Source of the DNA: Orenia metallireducens
Lineage (GTDB): Bacteria > Bacillota > Halanaerobiia > Halobacteroidales > Halobacteroidaceae
Length of the DNA: 64,000 nt
Assembly (NCBI RefSeq): GCF_001693735.1
Contig: NZ_LWDV01000008.1
Span: 124,001 to 188,000 of the forward strand
Reading direction: 5' to 3'
Below, in pieces: positions 8,794-17,132 of this stretch. Each line of letters starts with the position of its first letter. Position 1 is the stretch's first letter. A model generated the notes under the pieces. It made no database searches and was not told the DNA's origin. It saw only the letters and a program-made list of their open reading frames with translations. A program made the translations under genes and the position numbers.

Positions 8794-8977
8794 TCTATAT
8801 TATTAAGGAAACTATAGGTGGTCTATTAATTGGTCTACTATTTATACTTTGTGAATAATCTATCTCTGATTTACTAATCTTCTCATAATATCCTTATTAT
8901 TAAGCAAACTATCTATAAGGTTGTAGAGTAAATTACATTATTCAATAATAAAAGCTGAATAATATAGGAGGCATCTT

Positions 8978-10630
8978 ATGGAACATATTACAGTAGAAGA
9001 ACGAGAAGCGTTGGCATTTGGTTTAAGTTATGAGAGAGAGTTAGAGTATTCTAAGTTAAGCCCCTTTGAAATAACTGATATTCTAGAAGAAGAGAGTATA
9101 AAAGGTTGTAAGCGCCGCCAAGTAGAGGAGTGCACAATCTTAAACTCTGGAAGGGGAAATCCTAACTTTCTTAATACTGTAGTTAGAAAGGCTTTTGCTA
9201 AGCTAATATTATTCTCTACAGAGATTGCTAACAGCTTAGCTGAAGAAGAGTTTTTAGGATATCGTCCTAAGAAGGAAGGGATTGCAGATAGGTTAGAAGA
9301 GTATTTACAGCAGGATAAGAGTAAAGAGGGGCAGTTTCTCCAAAAGGCTATTACTTATGCCCAGGAAAGATTCCAATTCAATAAAGATGATTTTGTCTTT
9401 GAGATGGTAGATGGAGCTTTAGGTGATTTCTATCCATATCCATCACGAATTCTTCCTCATACAGCTAACCTCATCAATGCCTATCTATCTGAGATACTGA
9501 TGGTTGAGGATATTGCCTCTGACCAGTTTAACTTTTTTGCTACAGAAGGTGCAACTCAGGCTATGGTCTACTCCTTTCGTTCCTTAAAGGAGAATGGGAT
9601 TCTCCACTGTGGTGATAAGGTTGCAACAATTACTCCAATCTTTGCACCTTATTTACAGATTCCTAAGTTGGATGATTATGAATTGATAAATATAGAGATT
9701 AAAGAGAGCGAAGAGATGGAATGGCAGATTCCTGAAGGTGAGCTAAGGAAGCTAGAGGATGAGGAGATAAAGGTACTCTATCTAGTTAATCCTATCAATC
9801 CTAGCTCAGTAACAATTGATTCTGATACTATTGATAAGATTGCAGAATTGGTTAAGAATAAACGTCGAGACTTAATTATAATGACTGATACCGTTTATGC
9901 CAACTTTGTTGAAGGTTTTTATTCTTTAGTTAGTGCTATACCTGAAAATACAATCTGTATCTACTCCTATTCTAAATACTTTGGAGTAACTGGCTGGCGC
10001 TTAGGGGCGATTATGTTACATCAAGATAATGTTGTAGATCACTTAATTAGTGAATTATCTCCCAAAGAGAAAGAGAGATTACAGCAACGCTATAGTATTA
10101 TTTCAACAGAGCCTGATGAGATTAAATTTATTGATAGATTGGTAATTGATAGTCGTGACGTAGCTTTGGCGCATACTGGTGGTCTCTCTACCCCTTAACA
10201 GATAATTATCTCTTTATTTTCATTATTTAACTTAATGGATAAAGAGAAGATATATAAGGGCTTTATCAAGAATATATTAGAACGCCGGATTGAGAAGCTA
10301 TATAGTGCTTTCCCTAAAGGCTATCCTTATCTAAAAGGAAATAATAAGACCCACTACTATGCATTGATTAATATTGTGGCTTTGGCAAGGGAAGAGTATG
10401 GAGAGGAATTTGCCAATTATTTAGTGGAACATTTTATGGATTTAGATTTTATCATAAGGCTAGCAGGAGAGAAAGGGATAATCTGCTTAGCAGGGAGAGG
10501 ATTTGAAGGACCAGAATGGACCTTAAGGGTCTCTTTAGCCAATCTATATGAAGATGATTATCTACTTATCAGTCAAGGGATTATGGATATCTTGAAAGAT
10601 TATTATCAATATTATGAGATTAATCATTAA
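8978..10630 (+). pseudogene. aspD: Aspartate aminotransferase / aspartate 4-decarboxylase split by an in-frame stop
   Basis: The frame encodes a bifunctional aspartate transaminase / L-aspartate beta-decarboxylase, a PLP fold-type I enzyme converting aspartate to alanine and CO2. The PLP-lysine motif YSYSKYFGVTGWRLG has Lys at about residue 333. The first part (8978-10198, 406 aa) stops at TAA 10196-10198 within LSTP-stop-QIIISLFSLF. The same frame then runs without break to 10630, completing the family's usual length of about 530-550 aa. A single C-to-T change (CAA to TAA) explains the stop. A restart at ATG 10235 lacks a convincing ribosome site. Possible explanations are a recent nonsense allele, readthrough, or a base error. 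Confidence 0.85.
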
Positions 10631-10668
10631 ATAGTGTTTATAATTTAGATTCTTATTTTAATGAATAT

Positions 10669-11056
10669 AAATATTCTGATACTTTGTTGTGAGTTTACAG
10701 TGTACAATGTACAGTTGAGGGTTAAGGTTTTTAAAGGTGAAAAGAATTGTTGTTTGAACGGAGCAAAAATTGAGATGGGATTTAGATTACAGTAAAGTTC
10801 TAATTAGAAAATCTAATGATTGATAATACTTATTATTCTGATTGCGCAGTGAGTGGGCTGGTTATGCCACGAAGAGTTTTTGTTTTTTAAAACTCGTAGG
10901 TATATTCTTTTCTAGACTGGATTTATCACGAAGGGTTCTAAATATGAACCCGTAGGTTTGCTTACTTTTGGGGCAATGCCAAAAGTAAGGTGCCCTTAGG
11001 CGCAACCTAAGAGAGATTGTTTACTTTTAAAAGTAGAAAGTGTTGTAATATATACA
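10669..11056. repeat. Long interspersed element, copy 1 (hairpin-rich core)
   Basis: This non-coding element of about 390 bp starts at ATATTCTGATACTTT (10670) and ends at AAAGTGTTGTAATATAT (11038-11054), an imperfect inverted pair of the ATATTGCGACACTTTT type. The core contains, in order, a TTTGAACGGAGCAAAAATTGAG block, the box GATTGCGCAGTGAGTGGGCT, then hairpins at 10874-10895 (GAGTTTT/AAAACTC), 10933-10951 (GGGTTC/GAACCC) and 10962-10988 (TTACTTTTGG/CCAAAAGTAA). The first two are framed by CACGAAG and GTAGG. Copies in the same order occur at 12.7-13.2 kb (inverted) and 54.2-54.45 kb. It fills most of the gap between aspD and spoIIIAA. Confidence 0.8.
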
Positions 11057-11112
11057 TTGACTTATATAATATCTCAAAGTCTAATTATAACAATATGATA
11101 TAAATTATTTTT

Positions 11113-11144
11113 GCTGAACAGAGTTTCTGTTTGGCTTTTTTCTT
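11113..11144 (+). terminator. Terminator-like hairpin upstream of spoIIIAA
   Basis: GCTGAACAGA pairs with TCTGTTTGGC (two G-T pairs) around a short loop and is followed by TTTTTTCTTTTT. No gene ends nearby, so it may close transcription coming from aspD or from the repeat element, insulating the spoIIIA operon. Confidence 0.6.
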
Positions 11145-11197
11145 TTTATTGCATATTTTTACCATGAGATTAATATAGTTAGGTAGAGGTGGTATCT

Positions 11198-12154
11198 ATG
11201 GAAAATAAAATGAATAGAATTTTAAGGCAAGGTATCTTACCTGTACTAGCCCCTGAGCTTAGAAGGATAATTAATCATATAGATGATAATAAAATAGATG
11301 ATTTGATAGAGATAAGGTTAAGGGTAGGAAAACCTCTAATCTTAGAGAGGCAGCGAGGGGAATTAATAGTTGATAGTCGAGGTAATAGGATTAAAGAGAT
11401 TAATCAAGCATATTCAGTAACAGCAAAGGTTATTAAGGATACATTAAATCTGATGACCAAAAGCTCCTTGTTCACTTTAGAAGGGGAGATTAAAGCAGGG
11501 TTTTTCACCTTAACTGGTGGGCATAGGGTAGGCTTGGTTGGTCAAGTTATTGCTGATGAGAAAGGGATTAAGAGGATTAAGCATATCTCAGGACTGAATA
11601 TCAGAATCTGTCAAGAGATTATAGGTGCAGGTGATAAGGTGATTAAAGAGATAGTTAAAGGGAGAAGGGATATCTATAATACATTGATTATCTCTCCACC
11701 TCGTTGTGGTAAGACAACTTTAATTAGGGATTTGACTCGCCAGTTAAGTGATGGAATTCCCAACTTGAGATTTAATGGTTTGAAGGTAGGGGTAGTTGAT
11801 GAACGTTCTGAGATTGGAGGGGCATATCAAGGGGTGGCCCAGAATAGATTGGGAGTAAGGACAGATTTATTGGATAGATGCCCTAAAGCTGAAGGGATGA
11901 TGCTATTGATCAGGTCGATGTCCCCTGATGTAATTGTTACCGATGAAATTGGGTCAGAGCAGGATGTTAAAGCCTTACAGGAAGCTATCAATGCAGGGGT
12001 GAGAATCATTACTACTGTCCATGGTAGTAGCTTAGATGAGTTGAAATTAAGACCAAGCTTGAAAAAAATCATAAATAGTAATACTTTTCAAAGGATAATT
12101 ATCTTAAGCCATCGGCAGGGAGCTGGTACAGTAGAGAAGATTATTAAGATATAG
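11198..12154 (+). CDS. spoIIIAA: Stage III sporulation protein AA, secretion-type ATPase
   Basis: SpoIIIAA (318 aa) is the ATPase of the SpoIIIA-SpoIIQ channel that joins mother cell and forespore. It is related to type II/IV secretion ATPases and sits on the mother-cell face of the channel. The Walker A motif PPRCGKTTLIRD has Lys at about residue 172, and PDVIVTDEIG is the Walker B segment. I chose ATG 11198, five bases after AGAGGTGG; the GTG at 11189 lies inside that site. It is the first gene of the operon and is followed 10 bases later by spoIIIAB. Sigma-E control is expected from the family, but I could not identify the promoter confidently. Confidence 0.95.
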   Translation: MENKMNRILRQGILPVLAPELRRIINHIDDNKIDDLIEIRLRVGKPLILERQRGELIVDSRGNRIKEINQAYSVTAKVIKDTLNLMTKSSLFTLEGEIKAGFFTLTGGHRVGLVGQVIADEKGIKRIKHISGLNIRICQEIIGAGDKVIKEIVKGRRDIYNTLIISPPRCGKTTLIRDLTRQLSDGIPNLRFNGLKVGVVDERSEIGGAYQGVAQNRLGVRTDLLDRCPKAEGMMLLIRSMSPDVIVTDEIGSEQDVKALQEAINAGVRIITTVHGSSLDELKLRPSLKKIINSNTFQRIIILSHRQGAGTVEKIIKI

Positions 12155-12164
12155 GGGGACGGAA

Positions 12165-12674
12165 ATGAAACTATTAGGTGCATTAATTATTATTAGTAGT
12201 AGTACGACAATCGGCTTTATTATAGCCCAGCAATACCTTTTAAGACCTAAACAGTTAAGGGAGTTACAGACTGCTTTACAGATGTTAGAGACTGAGATAA
12301 GTTATGGGGTTACTCCCTTGCCTGAAGCCTTTAGTAAATTGACTAATAGTTTGTCATCACCAATTTCAACAATCTTTAAAATTGCACAAGAAGAATTGGA
12401 TTCTGGGGTGATAGCAGAGGAGGCTTGGCAGAGGGCCGTCAATGATACTTATAGTCAAACAGCTTTAGCAGGAGAGGATATAGAGGTTCTGTTAGACTTT
12501 GGTTATAATTTAGGGCAGACAAGTATTGATGACCAAGTTAAGTATATGAATTTAGCCCAACACAAGTTAGATGCTCTATATCAACAAGCCTTTACTGAGA
12601 AGGAAGAGAAGGTTAAGTTATGGAGGTATTTAGGAGTTTTGGCAGGGTTTTTTTTGGCGATATTGATATTTTAG
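12165..12674 (+). CDS. spoIIIAB: Stage III sporulation protein AB
   Basis: SpoIIIAB (169 aa) resembles GspF/PilC-type membrane platform proteins and partners the AA ATPase. It has one hydrophobic helix at each end (LLGALIIISSSTTIGFIIA and FLAILIF). The family stretch RPKQLRELQTALQMLETEISYG and the late YMNLAQHKLDALYQQA with a following KEEKVKLWRYLG are clear. Normally spoIIIAC follows within a few bases. Here a repeat element of about 490 bp intervenes, so the downstream genes may depend on readthrough or on a second promoter. Confidence 0.95.
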   Translation: MKLLGALIIISSSTTIGFIIAQQYLLRPKQLRELQTALQMLETEISYGVTPLPEAFSKLTNSLSSPISTIFKIAQEELDSGVIAEEAWQRAVNDTYSQTALAGEDIEVLLDFGYNLGQTSIDDQVKYMNLAQHKLDALYQQAFTEKEEKVKLWRYLGVLAGFFLAILIF

Positions 12675-12691
12675 AGATGCTGACTATTAAT

Positions 12692-13180
12692 ATAGATATT
12701 ACGACACTTTGGTTTTTAAAAAAGTAAATAAAATGCTTAGGTTCCACCCCAAGAGTACTTCCTCGGGGAAAATCACCTTCGGGTAAAAAAATAATCCTCC
12801 GTGGGATCTTAGTTTTAGAGGTCCCCCTCAGGGCGCACCTAAGGGCGGGTTACTTTTAGCATTGCACCCTAAGAGTACTTCCTCAGGAAGAAAGAACACT
12901 TCCTTCAGGGCTCCCTAAAAGTAACTAAACCTAGGAGTTTTATCTTCGGGGTTATAAACAACCCCTTCGTGGCAAGGGCAGCCCAGAACAAAAACTCTTC
13001 GTGGCAGAGCCCACTCACTCAGCAATCAAAATTATGAGATTATCATTTATTAGATTCTCTAGATTAAAATTTTACCGTATTCTAAGTTTTAGTTCGATTT
13101 TTGTTTCGTTCAAACATTAATTTTTTCGGATTAAAAAACTATTTACTATTAACAGAAGTAGCAAGTGTTGCAATATCTTC
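12692..13180. repeat. Long interspersed element, copy 2 (inverted), inside the spoIIIA operon
   Basis: The element runs from TAGATATTACGACACTTT (12693-12710) to AGTGTTGCAATATCT (13164-13178). Read on the minus strand it has the same order of blocks as copy 1: TTTGAACGAAACAAAAAT, GATTGCTGAGTGAGTGGGCT, CCACGAAGAG, and so on. Hairpins seen on the plus strand are GTTACTTTTAG/CTAAAAGTAAC (12849-12925), GAGTTTT/AAAACTC (12935-12997) and, nested inside the last, GGGGTT/AACCCC (12948-12965). It is about 100 bp longer than copy 1 through extra GC-rich blocks with AAGAGTACTTCCTC repeated. It separates spoIIIAB from spoIIIAC. I see no protein-coding frame. Confidence 0.8.
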
Positions 13181-13210
13181 TAGATTATATGTTGGGAGGT
13201 TGGTTAGAGA

Positions 13211-13405
13211 ATGGATATAGATTTAGTCTTTAAGATTGCAGGCTTAGGTATTTTAATTTCGGTATTCAATATGGTACTAAAGCAGGCAGAGAAGGAAGAG
13301 CAAGCCCAGATGTTGACTTTAGTTGGGGTGATTATTGTACTGATGGTAATTATTCAGCTGATAAATCAATTATTTACTAATGTTCGTAGTATCTTTGGAT
13401 TTTAG
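13211..13405 (+). CDS. spoIIIAC: Stage III sporulation protein AC
   Basis: A 64-residue membrane protein with two hydrophobic helices, matching SpoIIIAC in length and in the segment GILISVFNMVLKQAEKEEQAQMLTL. It is a small inner-membrane part of the SpoIIIA channel apparatus. GGGAGG lies about 14 bases upstream of the ATG, just past the right end of the inserted repeat. The spoIIIAD gene follows after 11 bases. Confidence 0.93.
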   Translation: MDIDLVFKIAGLGILISVFNMVLKQAEKEEQAQMLTLVGVIIVLMVIIQLINQLFTNVRSIFGF

Positions 13406-13416
13406 GAGGGGATATA

Positions 13417-13803
13417 GTGGAGATAATCCAGATTGTAGGTATAGGTATTATCGGTACTATTTTAGCTGTAGTAATCAAGCAATATAAGCCTGAATTATCT
13501 TTGCTGTTAAGTATAGTAGTGGGATTGATTATTCTACTCTTATTGGTAGGCAGAATAGCCGTAATCATTGATGTAATGGAGAATTTGGCAACAAAGGCCA
13601 ATATAGATTTGATTTATTTCAAAACGATTTTAAAGGTAATAGCCATCTCATACATAACTGAATTTGCTTATAAAGTTTGTGAAGATACTGGTCAAAAGAG
13701 TATAGCTATGAAGATTCAATTGGCTGGTAGAATTTTTATAATGATTTTAGGTATTCCAATTATGTTAGCTATTTTAGAGTCAGTAATGCAACTCTTACCA
13801 TAA
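13417..13803 (+). CDS. spoIIIAD: Stage III sporulation protein AD
   Basis: SpoIIIAD (128 aa) has about four membrane helices and is related in fold to SpoIIIAC. The typical pattern is EIIQIVGIGIIGTILAVVIKQYKPE at the start and a central FKTILKVIAISYITEFAYKVCEDTGQKSIAMKIQLAGR. The start is GTG at 13417 with GGAGGGG eight or so bases upstream. It lies between spoIIIAC and spoIIIAE in the usual order. Confidence 0.94.
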   Translation: MEIIQIVGIGIIGTILAVVIKQYKPELSLLLSIVVGLIILLLLVGRIAVIIDVMENLATKANIDLIYFKTILKVIAISYITEFAYKVCEDTGQKSIAMKIQLAGRIFIMILGIPIMLAILESVMQLLP

Positions 13804-13815
13804 AGGCGTGATAAT

Positions 13816-14994
13816 ATGAAGAAGCTATTAATACTCATATTTATACTAACTCTAATTTCAACACCTATAGATGCCAATAATTCAGATTCGGATTTATCAA
13901 TTCAACCTGGAGAGATTATAGAAAAGCAGTTGCAGAAGTTGAATCTTTCAGAGTTAGATAAAGAAGTTCAAAAATTGAATAAAGAGGTAGAGGAGTACCT
14001 TCCTCAAATAAGTGTTAAGGATATTATTAAATTATTCAGTAAAGATGGTTTTAGAATCAAGATAATAGAGATTAGTAAAGGGATATTAAAGTACTTCTTA
14101 GATGAAATTTGGGCAAATAGTAAACTGTTAGGTCAATTAATAGTCCTAGCTATGATGGTAGCAGTCCTTAAGACCTTCCAGTCAAATGACTCAGCACAGG
14201 TCAATAATCTGGCTAATGGGATAGTATATCTGGTACTGGTGATTATAGCTCTTAACTCCTTTAAGGTAGCGATAGGAATTGGTAAAGATACAATTAGGGA
14301 TATGGTAGATATTATGCAGGCAATCCTACCAATATTATTATCTTTATTGGTTAGCATGGGCAATGTTACCTCAGCAGCCTTGTTTCATCCAATCAGTTTT
14401 CTAATAGTCAATAGTTTAAGTACATTTATTATCAATATTCTCTTTCCCCTTATCTTTTTGGCTACTATCTTAGATATAGTAAATAATCTGTCTAATAACT
14501 TTAAGGTGACAGGGATGGCAGGATTATTTAAGAAGGGGGTTGCGAGTATATTAGGTTTGATTACTACAATCTTTTTGGGAACTATTGTAGCCCAAGGAAC
14601 TATTGCTACTGTAAGTGATGGGGTCACTATCCGCACTGCTAAGTATTTAACAGGAAGCTTTATTCCAGTAGTAGGGGGCTTTTTATCGAGTACCTTAGAT
14701 ATGGTTATAGGTGGCTCATTATTAATTAAGAATGCCTTAGGAGTCTTTAGTGTATTTATCATTATTGTATTCTGCTCCTTCTCTGTAATTAAGATCTTGG
14801 CTTTAGTCTTTATCTATAGGTTGTCAGCAGCACTTATTCAACCTATCAGTGATGATAAGATAGTTGATTGTCTTAATAGATTAGCTAATAACTTATTATA
14901 CATCTTTGCATCAGTAGCTATTGTAGGGGTAATGTTCTTTGTAGTAATAATTATCATGGTAGGAGCAGCTAATTTTACTGTAATGATGAGGTGA
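13816..14994 (+). CDS. spoIIIAE: Stage III sporulation protein AE
   Basis: SpoIIIAE (392 aa) is the polytopic membrane component of the SpoIIIA channel complex. A cleavable signal-like N-terminus (LLILIFILTLISTPIDA) precedes an acidic, partly helical extracytoplasmic stretch to residue about 90. Around seven membrane helices follow and end near residue 390. The internal segment GVTIRTAKYLTGSFIPVVGGFLS is highly typical. It starts 13 bases after spoIIIAD, and spoIIIAF begins five bases after its stop. Confidence 0.95.
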   Translation: MKKLLILIFILTLISTPIDANNSDSDLSIQPGEIIEKQLQKLNLSELDKEVQKLNKEVEEYLPQISVKDIIKLFSKDGFRIKIIEISKGILKYFLDEIWANSKLLGQLIVLAMMVAVLKTFQSNDSAQVNNLANGIVYLVLVIIALNSFKVAIGIGKDTIRDMVDIMQAILPILLSLLVSMGNVTSAALFHPISFLIVNSLSTFIINILFPLIFLATILDIVNNLSNNFKVTGMAGLFKKGVASILGLITTIFLGTIVAQGTIATVSDGVTIRTAKYLTGSFIPVVGGFLSSTLDMVIGGSLLIKNALGVFSVFIIIVFCSFSVIKILALVFIYRLSAALIQPISDDKIVDCLNRLANNLLYIFASVAIVGVMFFVVIIIMVGAANFTVMMR

Positions 14995-14998
14995 TAGA

Positions 14999-15553
14999 AT
15001 GGATTTTCTAACAAACTGGATTAGAAATATAGTACTGGTAATTATCTTTGCTAACTTTATTGAGATGCTATTACCTAATAATAATACTAAACGTGAAATC
15101 AATATGGTGATTGGACTATTTATTATCCTAGTGATTTTAAGTCCAATAATTAATTTATTAAATTATCAGTCAAATTTTTTGAGTCTTTTTAATATATTTA
15201 ATTATAGTAAACCATCTTTTGAGGAGATAGTTCAAGAAGGTGAGAAGTTAAAAGAAGATAATCAAGGTAGAGCAAAAGATTATAAAAGAAGGTTAAATAG
15301 GCAAATTGAAGCTTTGATCAAGCTGAATTCAGATTTGACAGATATCAAAGCTAAAGTAGATTTTAATTCTAATAGTCAACTAAAAGGAGTATCTATTAAA
15401 GGGAGGGATACTAGGGTTAAAAAGGTTAGTGTAGATTTATCCAAGAATAATCCACCTCAAGATAATGAGGATAATCAGATGGCTGAATTAAAAGAGCTGA
15501 TAGCCAGTTTTTATGGCATTGATACTGAGCAGATTACAATAGATTTAGATTAA
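14999..15553 (+). CDS. spoIIIAF: Stage III sporulation protein AF
   Basis: SpoIIIAF (184 aa) has two N-terminal membrane helices (residues about 7-25 and 32-55) followed by a soluble domain. In B. subtilis that domain has a ring-building fold like those of other secretion-system proteins. FLTNWIRNIVLVIIFANFIEMLLPN is the usual beginning. The soluble part is rich in Lys, Glu and Asn and ends with the family-typical IDTEQITIDLD. The gap of 100 bp to spoIIIAG is longer than elsewhere in the operon and contains only AT-rich sequence. Confidence 0.93.
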   Translation: MDFLTNWIRNIVLVIIFANFIEMLLPNNNTKREINMVIGLFIILVILSPIINLLNYQSNFLSLFNIFNYSKPSFEEIVQEGEKLKEDNQGRAKDYKRRLNRQIEALIKLNSDLTDIKAKVDFNSNSQLKGVSIKGRDTRVKKVSVDLSKNNPPQDNEDNQMAELKELIASFYGIDTEQITIDLD

Positions 15554-15653
15554 GGTTAAGATTTAAATTTAAACTTAGCTTATATAAATAGAATCTGCTA
15601 AAACATAGATATTTTCAGAAAAATAATGGAGATAAGAGAGGGGGAGAATTTGA

Positions 15654-16241
15654 ATGGATAATATTTTTGGAAAAGATGGTTTTTTAAATAAATCACAATT
15701 TAAATTTATCAGATATTTGGTTGTATTGGTCTTAGCAGGGGTCTTTTTAATGCTATTAGGTGACTTTGGAAAAGATGTCTCTGCACCTAAAGCAAAGCAG
15801 TCCCTAACTAGTAGGAAATTAAGCTCAATAAATACAACTACTTCAAATTTAGAAGAGAGTATTGAGGCTAAGTTACAGAAGATGCTATCTCAGGTTGAAG
15901 GGGTTGGAGAGGTTGATGTAGACATAACCTTGGACTCAGGTTCAGAGTACACCTATGCTAGAGATTATCAAGATTCTAAGCAAGAGAGTTTGGAAGAGGA
16001 TAACTCTGGAGGAAATCGTAAGACGATTCAATATGATAATAGAACTGAAGTAGTATTGCTTAATAATAGTGGTGAACAGGTTCCTGTGGTAAAAAGGGAG
16101 GTCAAACCCCAAATTAGAGGTGTATTGGTAGTTGCAGAAGGGGCTGAGAATTCGTATATTAAGGCAAAGTTATTAAGGGCAATTAAGATAGGTTTGGGAG
16201 TACCTAGCCATAAGATAGTTATATTATCAAAAGAAAGGTAG
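15654..16241 (+). CDS. spoIIIAG: Stage III sporulation protein AG
   Basis: SpoIIIAG (195 aa) forms a large ring in the intermembrane space of the sporulating cell. One membrane helix (residues about 20-38) is followed by a ring-building domain; EAKLQKMLSQVEGVGEVDVDITL and the later RGVLVVAEGAENSYIKAKLLRAI are clear signatures. The insertion between the two halves of the domain, rich in Gln, Asp and Asn, fits the beta-triangle region known in B. subtilis. The stop overlaps the spoIIIAH upstream region. Confidence 0.94.
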   Translation: MDNIFGKDGFLNKSQFKFIRYLVVLVLAGVFLMLLGDFGKDVSAPKAKQSLTSRKLSSINTTTSNLEESIEAKLQKMLSQVEGVGEVDVDITLDSGSEYTYARDYQDSKQESLEEDNSGGNRKTIQYDNRTEVVLLNNSGEQVPVVKREVKPQIRGVLVVAEGAENSYIKAKLLRAIKIGLGVPSHKIVILSKER

Positions 16242-16249
16242 TGATCTTA

Positions 16250-16888
16250 ATGAAAATAATTGGAATGATAACTGACCAAGAGTTAAAGAGAAGGGCAGGG
16301 TGGTTTCTGGTATTGATGTTGTGGGTGGGCATGGTAACGGCTGTAGTAATTCATCGTAGTCCAGTATCAGATAGTCATATAGCTGATGTATCTTCACAAG
16401 AAGGCTATGTAGAGATAGAAGACATAAAGGATTCTGATAGTGAAATTATAAGTGAAGAGCCAATCCTTAATGATGTAACAGCAGAGGAGGTAATCAATTT
16501 ATCTAAGGGTGACAAAGATACAAAAAATAAAGGTAAGGACTTTTTTGTAGAATATAGAATTGATAGAGATCAAGCTCGTAGTGAACAGATAGATCTTTTA
16601 AGAGAGATGATAAATAACCCTAATTCTGATAAAGGATTAAAATCTAAGGCTCAGGAACGTTTACTGACTTTAACGAATAATATAGAGAAAGAGATGGAGA
16701 TTGAAAGTTTAGTCAGGGCAAGGGGATATGATGATGGAATCGCCTTTATTCATGACAATTCTATAGAGCTCATTATTTGTACAGAAGCTTTAAAGAAGGA
16801 GGATGTAGCAAAGCTTGGTGATATTATTAAAAATAGCACAGATATTAACTTGCACAATATAACTATCATTGAGAAAAAACCTGAATGA
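16250..16888 (+). CDS. spoIIIAH: Stage III sporulation protein AH
   Basis: SpoIIIAH (212 aa) is the mother-cell partner of forespore SpoIIQ. It has one membrane helix (residues about 16-33), an acidic linker, and a C-terminal YscJ/FliF-like ring domain starting near FFVEYRIDRDQARSEQIDLL, which is characteristic. I take ATG 16250 as the start. A GTG at 16241 overlaps the spoIIIAG stop but is only two bases from the AAAGG ribosome site. It is the last gene of the operon; a consensus vegetative promoter begins two bases after its stop. Confidence 0.93.
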   Translation: MKIIGMITDQELKRRAGWFLVLMLWVGMVTAVVIHRSPVSDSHIADVSSQEGYVEIEDIKDSDSEIISEEPILNDVTAEEVINLSKGDKDTKNKGKDFFVEYRIDRDQARSEQIDLLREMINNPNSDKGLKSKAQERLLTLTNNIEKEMEIESLVRARGYDDGIAFIHDNSIELIICTEALKKEDVAKLGDIIKNSTDINLHNITIIEKKPE

Positions 16889-16889
16889 A

Positions 16890-16918
16890 TTGACAAAATA
16901 TATTAAAGAAGGTATAAT
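16890..16918 (+). promoter_or_regulatory. Consensus sigma-A promoter for the carboxylase operon
   Basis: TTGACA (16890-16895) and TATAAT (16913-16918) are perfect consensus hexamers separated by 17 bases, starting two bases after the spoIIIAH stop. Transcription would start near 16925 and leave a leader of about 208 bases before the carboxylase gene. Confidence 0.85.
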
Positions 16919-16939
16919 AACTAAATAAGATTAACAGTG

Positions 16940-16968
16940 CTCAGGTTATATTTGTTCGTTAACCTGAG
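16940..16968 (+). promoter_or_regulatory. Leader hairpin upstream of the carboxylase operon
   Basis: CTCAGGTTA pairs perfectly with TAACCTGAG across an 11-base loop, about 15 bases after the predicted transcription start, followed by TCTTTCTG. It could be a weak terminator or attenuator, or could stabilise the 5' end. Confidence 0.5.
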
Positions 16969-17132
16969 TCTTTCTGTAATTAAGTCCAGTAATCAGTAAA
17001 TTAGTTATAGGCTAGGATTGAAAATTAATAGTATATTATTTTTGGCTAGTAAATGCCAATAAATTTAACGCTTAAAAAGGAGTTAAATTGTAAATATAGA
17101 AATAATAGAATGAGTATTTAGGAGGGAGAAGA

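Noticed and set aside
10235-10630. Separate small gene after aspD
   Set aside because: The sequence is in frame with aspD and is its normal C-terminal part; the ATG lacks a ribosome site.
12740-13020. Protein-coding gene in the GC-rich part of long element copy 2
   Set aside because: All frames are interrupted, and the similarity to copies 1 and 3 is in hairpins and boxes, not in codons.
14385-14762. 125-codon open frame on the minus strand within spoIIIAE
   Set aside because: It is antisense to a well-supported gene, has no ribosome site, and its residue pattern simply mirrors the membrane helices of spoIIIAE.
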